A DNA stretch of 13,381 nucleotides, from assembly GCA_964399955.1 (NCBI GenBank), contig CAYNST010000098.1, positions 1 through 13,381 on the forward strand. Direction: 5' to 3'. Below the pieces are notes generated by a model. The model was not told the origin of the DNA. It did not search any database and was given only the letters and a program-made list of their open reading frames with translations. A program made the position numbers and the translations under genes. The stretch is from CAYNST01 sp964399955 (GTDB lineage: Bacteria; Pseudomonadota; Gammaproteobacteria; Pseudomonadales; Cellvibrionaceae). Position 1 is the first letter of the stretch. The number at the start of each line of letters is the position of its first letter. Shown here piece after piece: positions 8,060 to 13,381 of this stretch.

Positions 8060-8100
8060 GCCGGCCTCCGTCACCAACAAAGCCAAGTAGACTTCCTCCT

Positions 8101-11100
8101 ATGATGTTGATTTTGCCGGGCGCAGCTGCGCTTTCTGAGTTCCGCCGCGCCAAGCTGCTAGATACCCTTCGCCGCGTCCAGCCGGGCATCAGCGGTTGTT
8201 ATGTGGAGTACGTTCACTTCGTGCATCTGCGAGAAGCGCTGGACGGGCATGAGACCGAGCTCCTGGCGCAACTGCTGACCTACGGTCCCCGCACGGAAAA
8301 GCAGGCAATAGAAGGCCGTCTGCTGGTGGTGGCACCGCGCCCGGGCACTATCTCGCCCTGGTCATCCAAGGCTACGGATATTGCCCACAACGCGGGCCTT
8401 GGCCGAATCCATCGGCTTGAGCGCGGTGTGGCTTACCACATTGAAGGCGAATTTGAGCGCGACCTTGTCCTGCCTCATCTTGCCGATCGCATGGTGGAGA
8501 CAGTGTTTGACGCCCTGGATGAGGCCGCCGTGCTGTTTTCCGAACACCAGCCGCGCAGCTTGCAGACGGTGGATGTTCTCAGTGGCGGCCAGGCGGCACT
8601 GCAGGTGGCCAATCGCCAACTGGGCCTGGCGCTGGCCGACGACGAGATTGACTACCTGGTGGAGAACTTCCGCACCCTGGCGCGCAACCCCTCCGACGTC
8701 GAGCTGATGATGTTTGCCCAGGCCAACTCCGAGCACTGCCGGCACAAAATATTCAATGCCAGCTGGACACTGGATGGCGAGCCGCAGTCGCGGTCTTTGT
8801 TCAAGATGATCAAAAACACCAACGAGCAGGCCGGGGACAATGTGCTGTCCGCCTACTCAGATAATGCCGCTGTGGTGCGCGGGCCGGTGGCCGGCCGCTT
8901 TTATCCCGCGCCGCAAGACGGGGTTTATGGTTATCAGCAGGAGCCCATTCACATACTGATGAAGGTGGAGACCCACAACCACCCCACGGCCATCTCACCC
9001 TATTCCGGTGCCGGAACCGGAGCCGGGGGCGAGATTCGCGACGAAGGTGCGGTGGGCAAGGGCTCTAAACCCAAGGCAGGCCTCACCGGTTTTACCGTGT
9101 CCAACCTGCGGATACCCGGCTATGAGCAACCCTGGGAGGCGGACTACGGTAAGCCGGCCCGCATCGTGTCCGCGCTGGACATCATGATCGAGGGGCCAAT
9201 AGGCGCGGCCGCCTTCAACAACGAGTTTGGCCGTCCCAATCTGTGCGGCTATTTCCGCACCTTTGAGCAGGACTTCGACGGCGAGCGCCGCGGCTATCAC
9301 AAGCCCATCATGCTCGCCGGTGGCCTGGGCAACATCAAGCAGGAACATGTAGAGAAAAAACCCTTCGCCGCCGGGGCCAAACTGATTGTGCTTGGCGGCC
9401 CCGCCATGTTGATTGGCCTAGGGGGCGGGGCCGCGTCCTCCATGGCTTCGGGCAGTTCCACGGAAACCTTGGATTTTGCCTCAGTGCAGCGCCAGAACCC
9501 CGAAATGCAGCGGCGCTGTCAGGAGGTGATTGACCGCTGCTGGCAAATGGGCGCCAACACTCCCATCGCCTTCATTCACGACGTAGGTGCGGGCGGCCTG
9601 TCCAACGCCTTCCCGGAGCTGGTCAAAGACGGCGGCTGCGGTGGCCAATTTGAGCTGCGCCAGGTTCCCAATGACGAGCCGGGCATGTCGCCGCTGGAAA
9701 TCTGGTGCAACGAGTCTCAGGAACGCTACGTGATCGCCGTCATGCCCGACCGTTTGGCGGAGTTCGCCGCCCTGTGCGAGCGTGAGCGTTGCCCCTATTC
9801 GGTGGTGGGCGAGGCACAGGACGAGCAGACCCTGGTGGTCAACGACCGGCATTTCCAGAGCCGGCCGGTCGAGCTGCCCATGGCGGTGCTCTTCGGTAAA
9901 CCGCCAAAGATGCACCGCAGTGCCCAGCGCCTTGAGCCTCAAACCCAAGCCTTGCAGTTGGGCAACTGCAGTCTGGAGCAGGCGGTTGAGCGCGTCCTGC
10001 AGCACCCGACGGTAGCAAGCAAGCAATTTTTGATCACCATCGGCGACCGCACGGTAACCGGGCAGGTGGTGCGCGACCAGATGGTGGGCCCCTGGCAGGT
10101 GCCGGTGGCTGATTGCGCGGTCACCACCGCCTCTTACGACACCTTTGCCGGCGAGGCCATGAGCATGGGTGAGCGCACACCTTATGCGCTTTTGAATGCC
10201 CCGGCATCGGGCCGTATGGCCGTTGGCGAGGCCATAACCAATATCGCCTGTACCCGCATTGGCGAACTGCGCGATGTGAAATTGTCCGCCAACTGGATGT
10301 GCGCGGCAGGCCATCCTGGGGAGGACGAAAAACTGTTTCGCACTGTGGAAACCGTGGGCATGGATTTCTGCCCGGCGCTGGGCATCACCATTCCCGTGGG
10401 CAAGGACTCCATGTCCATGCGCACCGAGTGGCAGGCAGACGGCCAGACCCGCGCGGTGACCGCGCCCATGTCCCTGGTGATCTCCGCCTTTGCACCGGTA
10501 CTGGATGTGCGCAAGACGGTGACTCCGCAACTGCGTCTGGACAAAGGTGACAGCCTGCTGTTGTTGGTGGATATTGCCGGCGGGCAACAGCGGCTGGGCG
10601 GGTCCATTTTGGCCCAGACCTTCAGCCAGCTTGGCGAGCAGGTGCCGGATGCCGACAGCCCGGCGCAGCTGGCCTGCTATTTTGCGGCGGTGCAGGCTTT
10701 GCTGCAGGACGACTTGCTGCTGGCCTATCACGACCGCAGTGACGGTGGTTTATTTACGACCCTGGCTGAGATGAGCTTTGCCGGGCGTTGCGGCTTGCAG
10801 CTGGATATCTCCGCCCTGGGGGAGCAACCCTTAGCCATTCTCTTCAACGAGGAACTGGGCGCTGTGCTGCAGGTGAGAAGCCATCAACTGGATGAAATAA
10901 AAAGCCGTTTCGCCAGGGCGGGCTTCACCGGTGGCCTGCACGTGCTGGGTGTGCCGCAGCAGAGCCAGGAAATTGGCATTGAGCATGCGGGAGAGACCAT
11001 TTACCGGGGCACGCGTGCGGCCCTGCAGGTACTCTGGGCCGGCACCAGCTACCGCGTCCAGTCTCTGCGCGACAACGCCGAATGCGCTCGGCAGGAATTT

Positions 11101-11967
11101 GACAGCATTAACGCAGACGACCCGGGTATGAGCGCGTCACTGTGCTTTGACCCGGCCGACAACATTACCGCGCCCTACATTGCGCGCGGCGTGCGGCCCA
11201 AGGTGGCTATCCTGCGGGAGCAGGGTGTCAACAGTCAAAACGAAATGGCTGCCGCATTTGACCGCGCCGGTTTCACCGCAGTGGATGTGCACATGAGTGA
11301 CATTCTCGGCGGGCGGCGCAGTTTGGCAGAGTTCAAGGGGCTGGCCGCCTGCGGAGGCTTTTCCTACGGCGATGTCCTGGGGGCGGGAGAGGGGTGGGCC
11401 AAAACCATTCTTTTTAATGCCTTGGCGCGCGAACAGTTCCACGCCTTTTTCGAGCGTGACGATACCTTCAGCCTGGGGGTGTGCAACGGCTGTCAGATGC
11501 TGTCCAATCTTAAGCCCCTGATCCCCGGTGCCGACCACTGGCCGCGTTTTGTGCGCAACCTGTCGGAGCAGTTCGAGGCGCGCCAGTCATTGGTGAGGGT
11601 AGAGAAAAACCCGTCCGTGCTGCTGGCCGGGATGACCGGCTCGCATTTGCCCATTGCGGTATCCCACGGCGAGGGCCGGGCCGAGTTTGCCGGCTCCGGG
11701 GCGCTGCAGTCGTGCGAGCAGAGCGGCCTGGTGGCGGTGCGCTACATCAACACCCGTTTGGAAACGGCCGACCAATATCCGGCCAACCCCAACGGTTCCC
11801 CCAACGGCATCGCGGCCCTCACCAGTCGCGACGGTCGCGCAACCATCATGATGCCGCACCCGGAGCGCGTGCATCGCACCGTCAATAACTCCTGGCACCC
11901 GGACGAATGGCCGGAAGACGGCCCCTGGTTGCGCATCTTCCGCAATGCACGGGTGTTTGTGAATTGA
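8101..11967 (+). CDS. purL: Phosphoribosylformylglycinamidine synthase PurL
   Basis: A 1288-aa single-chain FGAM synthase, which converts FGAR, glutamine and ATP to FGAM in the fourth step of de novo purine synthesis. It has the large-PurL layout: an N-terminal PurS-like domain (about 1-150), a linker, two AIRS/PurM-like halves with SEHCRHKIF at 210-218 and THNHP at 291-295, and a C-terminal class I glutaminase. The glutaminase nucleophile is Cys1128 in GVCNGCQ, with His1253 and Glu1255 in PHPER completing the triad. Length agrees with E. coli PurL (1295 aa). Two ATGs stand in tandem (8101 and 8104) and either could be used; the in-frame reading upstream of them does not look conserved. No Shine-Dalgarno sequence is visible; instead a pyrimidine run ending CCTCCT abuts the ATG. 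It is divergent from mltF and ends at an intrinsic terminator. Confidence 0.98.
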   Translation: MMLILPGAAALSEFRRAKLLDTLRRVQPGISGCYVEYVHFVHLREALDGHETELLAQLLTYGPRTEKQAIEGRLLVVAPRPGTISPWSSKATDIAHNAGLGRIHRLERGVAYHIEGEFERDLVLPHLADRMVETVFDALDEAAVLFSEHQPRSLQTVDVLSGGQAALQVANRQLGLALADDEIDYLVENFRTLARNPSDVELMMFAQANSEHCRHKIFNASWTLDGEPQSRSLFKMIKNTNEQAGDNVLSAYSDNAAVVRGPVAGRFYPAPQDGVYGYQQEPIHILMKVETHNHPTAISPYSGAGTGAGGEIRDEGAVGKGSKPKAGLTGFTVSNLRIPGYEQPWEADYGKPARIVSALDIMIEGPIGAAAFNNEFGRPNLCGYFRTFEQDFDGERRGYHKPIMLAGGLGNIKQEHVEKKPFAAGAKLIVLGGPAMLIGLGGGAASSMASGSSTETLDFASVQRQNPEMQRRCQEVIDRCWQMGANTPIAFIHDVGAGGLSNAFPELVKDGGCGGQFELRQVPNDEPGMSPLEIWCNESQERYVIAVMPDRLAEFAALCERERCPYSVVGEAQDEQTLVVNDRHFQSRPVELPMAVLFGKPPKMHRSAQRLEPQTQALQLGNCSLEQAVERVLQHPTVASKQFLITIGDRTVTGQVVRDQMVGPWQVPVADCAVTTASYDTFAGEAMSMGERTPYALLNAPASGRMAVGEAITNIACTRIGELRDVKLSANWMCAAGHPGEDEKLFRTVETVGMDFCPALGITIPVGKDSMSMRTEWQADGQTRAVTAPMSLVISAFAPVLDVRKTVTPQLRLDKGDSLLLLVDIAGGQQRLGGSILAQTFSQLGEQVPDADSPAQLACYFAAVQALLQDDLLLAYHDRSDGGLFTTLAEMSFAGRCGLQLDISALGEQPLAILFNEELGAVLQVRSHQLDEIKSRFARAGFTGGLHVLGVPQQSQEIGIEHAGETIYRGTRAALQVLWAGTSYRVQSLRDNAECARQEFDSINADDPGMSASLCFDPADNITAPYIARGVRPKVAILREQGVNSQNEMAAAFDRAGFTAVDVHMSDILGGRRSLAEFKGLAACGGFSYGDVLGAGEGWAKTILFNALAREQFHAFFERDDTFSLGVCNGCQMLSNLKPLIPGADHWPRFVRNLSEQFEARQSLVRVEKNPSVLLAGMTGSHLPIAVSHGEGRAEFAGSGALQSCEQSGLVAVRYINTRLETADQYPANPNGSPNGIAALTSRDGRATIMMPHPERVHRTVNNSWHPDEWPEDGPWLRIFRNARVFVN

Positions 11968-11981
11968 CATAGCAACGGAAC

Positions 11982-12005
11982 AAGGCCGCAAGATGCGGCC
12001 TTTTT
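11982..12005 (+). terminator. Intrinsic terminator of purL
   Basis: A perfect 9-bp stem (AAGGCCGCA at 11982-11990, TGCGGCCTT at 11994-12002) with a 3-nt loop AGA, ending in a run of T at 12001-12005, begins 14 nt after the purL stop. On the opposite strand the hairpin is followed by TTGTTCC, so it might also act weakly for the convergent gene ending at 12036. Confidence 0.9.
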
Positions 12006-12035
12006 CATGTGGAACTCAACTATTCTTAAAGCCAG

Positions 12036-13124
12036 TCAGGCGATCAGCAGGGCGGCGCGGTACTGGTTGCGGCCGTACTTGATCATTTTGGCAAAGTCAG
12101 CCAGAGGTACCGGCACGTACATGGAGTCTACCTGGGTCTTGTACAGGTCCGGGTCCACCTCGGGATCATTGAAGTAGGCGTAGTTTTCATCCATGTGGAC
12201 CAGCCAGATCCAGTGCGGCTCCTTGCTGCGGTTCAAGCGGTAGGTGCTGATGAGCATGATAATTTGCTCACCCGCATTCAGAGCATCGCGAATGGACGTA
12301 ATATCTTTGGGGAAGGGGGCTATGGAAATGTCCGCGCCGGCGGCCTGAACGGAAAAGTCCTGGTGAATGAGGCTGATGATGGCCTTTTTTTGTGGGTTGC
12401 GTACAGAATCCAGAAAGGGCGGGTTTTCATCCGACAGCCAGAGGCGCGCCTTGAAACCGCGTTTTCGTGCGGCCAGTGCCAGCCCATAGGGCGAGGTGCC
12501 GCCGTGACCGGTGGTCATGAAAATAGTGGTTGCCTCGCGCCAGATGTTGAGCTCTTCAATCTGGTTGACCGGCTGCTCCGGGCGCAGATTGTGCGCAGCC
12601 ATCAACAGGGCTGCGGGGCCACAGGTGAAGTCGGTTGTCTGTGCATAGAAAGGCAAATGGGCCGGTTTTACCTGGTCCAGCTGCAGGCGCTTTTCCATAC
12701 GCAGGCCGTCGTGACCGTCTTCGTAGTAATGCTGCAGCTTGCGGATGGACTCGTAGCCGAGGGATTCATAAAGCGCCAGGGCGGATTTATTGTCATCGGC
12801 CACTTCCAGGCGAATGAACAGCGTATTGTGGGCAACCGACGACGACTCCAGAGTTTGCATCAGTTGCCGGCCGTAGCCTTTGCCGCGCGCATCCGGGTGC
12901 ACGGCCAGCGAATAGATCCTGGCCAAAGATGTGCCGCGATGAAAAAGTACCAGGCCGTAGGCCTGCACGGGCTCGCCAATAACCCAGACCTCGGCCTGGC
13001 TTTTGGTTAGAAAGTAGCGGAAGCTGCGGCTGCTTAAGCGGTCGCTTTTGAAACATACGCCCTCCAGCTCTATCAGAGCAGGCAGGTCTTTCAAAGTAGC
13101 AAGGCGGGGAGATTCGATTGTCAT
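12036..13124 (-). CDS. GNAT acetyltransferase fused to C39-like cysteine peptidase
   Basis: A 362-aa two-domain protein. Residues 1-147 are a RimI-like GNAT N-acetyltransferase: the acetyl-CoA motif is RGKGYG at 80-85, preceded by YSLAVHPDA, with ALYESLGYE at 117-125. Residues 155-362 resemble the peptidase C39-like family (formerly DUF3335). Cys168 in DFTCGPAALLMA, His304 in HWIWLV and Asp320 in FNDP fit a papain-like Cys-His-Asp triad, so the peptidase looks active. There is no signal peptide or membrane segment, so it is probably cytoplasmic. The ATG at 13124 begins a typical GNAT N-terminus; a GTG at 13172 would add 16 unlikely residues. The substrate is unknown. Similar GNAT-C39 proteins are, as I recall, found with RimK-like ATP-grasp ligases; none lies in this window, though one could be beyond the right edge. 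It is convergent with purL. Confidence 0.9.
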   Translation of the reverse strand: MTIESPRLATLKDLPALIELEGVCFKSDRLSSRSFRYFLTKSQAEVWVIGEPVQAYGLVLFHRGTSLARIYSLAVHPDARGKGYGRQLMQTLESSSVAHNTLFIRLEVADDNKSALALYESLGYESIRKLQHYYEDGHDGLRMEKRLQLDQVKPAHLPFYAQTTDFTCGPAALLMAAHNLRPEQPVNQIEELNIWREATTIFMTTGHGGTSPYGLALAARKRGFKARLWLSDENPPFLDSVRNPQKKAIISLIHQDFSVQAAGADISIAPFPKDITSIRDALNAGEQIIMLISTYRLNRSKEPHWIWLVHMDENYAYFNDPEVDPDLYKTQVDSMYVPVPLADFAKMIKYGRNQYRAALLIA

Positions 13125-13200
13125 AGCAAGCCAGCTTACCTGCTGCGCCCTGCGCAAGCAAAAAAATGTCACTATTCAGCCCGCGCTTAGATTTGCCCAT

Positions 13201-13381
13201 AGCTGCGTTAAAAAATGGTGAGCATCCTGTCAGGTACAGCAGGAAACGCTTGCAAGGCGGCCCCGAATCGGAGCGGAGCACAGGAAGTGCGAAGTAATTA
13301 CGAGTGTGAGCTCACTTTTTCGCCTTGCTCTGCTAGGGTCTGTTGACGTTTCCTCATCACCACTGCTGGAGGCCATTTTTT
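13201..13381. repeat. Imperfect inverted-repeat element, probably cut by window end
   Basis: Three blocks recur in mirrored order on the two sides of a gene-free stretch: AAAAAATGG (13210-13218) with CCATTTTTT (13373-13381), AGGAAACG (13241-13248) with CGTTTCCT (13347-13354), and GCAAGGCG (13252-13259) with CGCCTTGC (13321-13328). The centre holds the perfect palindromes GTAATTAC (13294-13301) and GTGAGCTCAC (13306-13315). It contains no credible ORF, so it looks like a small non-coding, MITE-like or intergenic repeat. The right arm reaches the last base of the window, so the right end is not seen. The left boundary at 13201 is a guess. Confidence 0.6.

Noticed and set aside
8085..8100. AGGAGGAAG on the - strand just upstream of purL as a ribosome site for a small antisense gene
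   Set aside because: The only frame it could serve is about a dozen codons from a TTG, with no similarity or promoter; more likely just the complement of the purL leader pyrimidine run.
9481..10731. 416-codon open frame on the - strand opposite purL
   Set aside because: It lies wholly inside purL, which has clear motifs on the + strand. The antisense translation is rich in His, Gln and Arg with no recognisable domain, as expected of a shadow of GC-rich coding DNA.
12195..13010. 271-codon open frame on the + strand opposite the GNAT-C39 gene
   Set aside because: Antisense to both conserved domains of that gene; no motif of its own.

Overview
The window reads as chromosomal DNA of a gammaproteobacterium. 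PurL (about 1288 aa, full-length single-chain form), MltF and TadA are clustered as they are in many gammaproteobacteria, and the exoribonuclease is a true RNase II rather than RNase R. Codon use is moderately GC-rich and even across the genes. My guess is a relative of the Cellvibrionales / Pseudomonadales sensu lato, but the sequence alone does not fix the genus. Apart from a short repeat at the right end, I see no transposase, phage gene, CRISPR array, tRNA or rRNA.

Layout, left to right. (1) 200-3122, + strand: a membrane-anchored Ser/Thr protein kinase with a CHASE2-like N-terminal half, followed 22 bp later by a small stand-alone FHA protein. Together they look like a phospho-signalling pair. 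(2) 3290-5290, - strand: rnb (RNase II), convergent with the FHA gene across a 173-bp spacer that holds a near-perfect 14-bp inverted repeat. (3) 5512-6266, + strand: a DUF1653 protein starting at TTG, then tadA 11 bp later. (4) 6284-7819, - strand: mltF, convergent with tadA across only 17 bp. (5) 8101-11967, + strand: purL, divergent from mltF across 281 bp and closed by a clear intrinsic terminator at 11982-12005. (6) 12036-13124, - strand: a GNAT acetyltransferase fused to a C39-like cysteine peptidase domain, convergent with purL. (7) 13201-13381: no gene, but an imperfect inverted-repeat element that appears to run off the window end.

Most of the window is housekeeping: purine synthesis (purL), tRNA A34 deamination (tadA), murein turnover (mltF) and RNA decay (rnb). 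The less ordinary parts are the kinase/FHA pair, the GNAT-C39 fusion protein whose substrate is unknown, and the right-end repeat. I did not find a convincing novel defence or mobile system. The two-gene kinase/FHA unit and the GNAT-C39 protein are the best candidates for under-studied biology.
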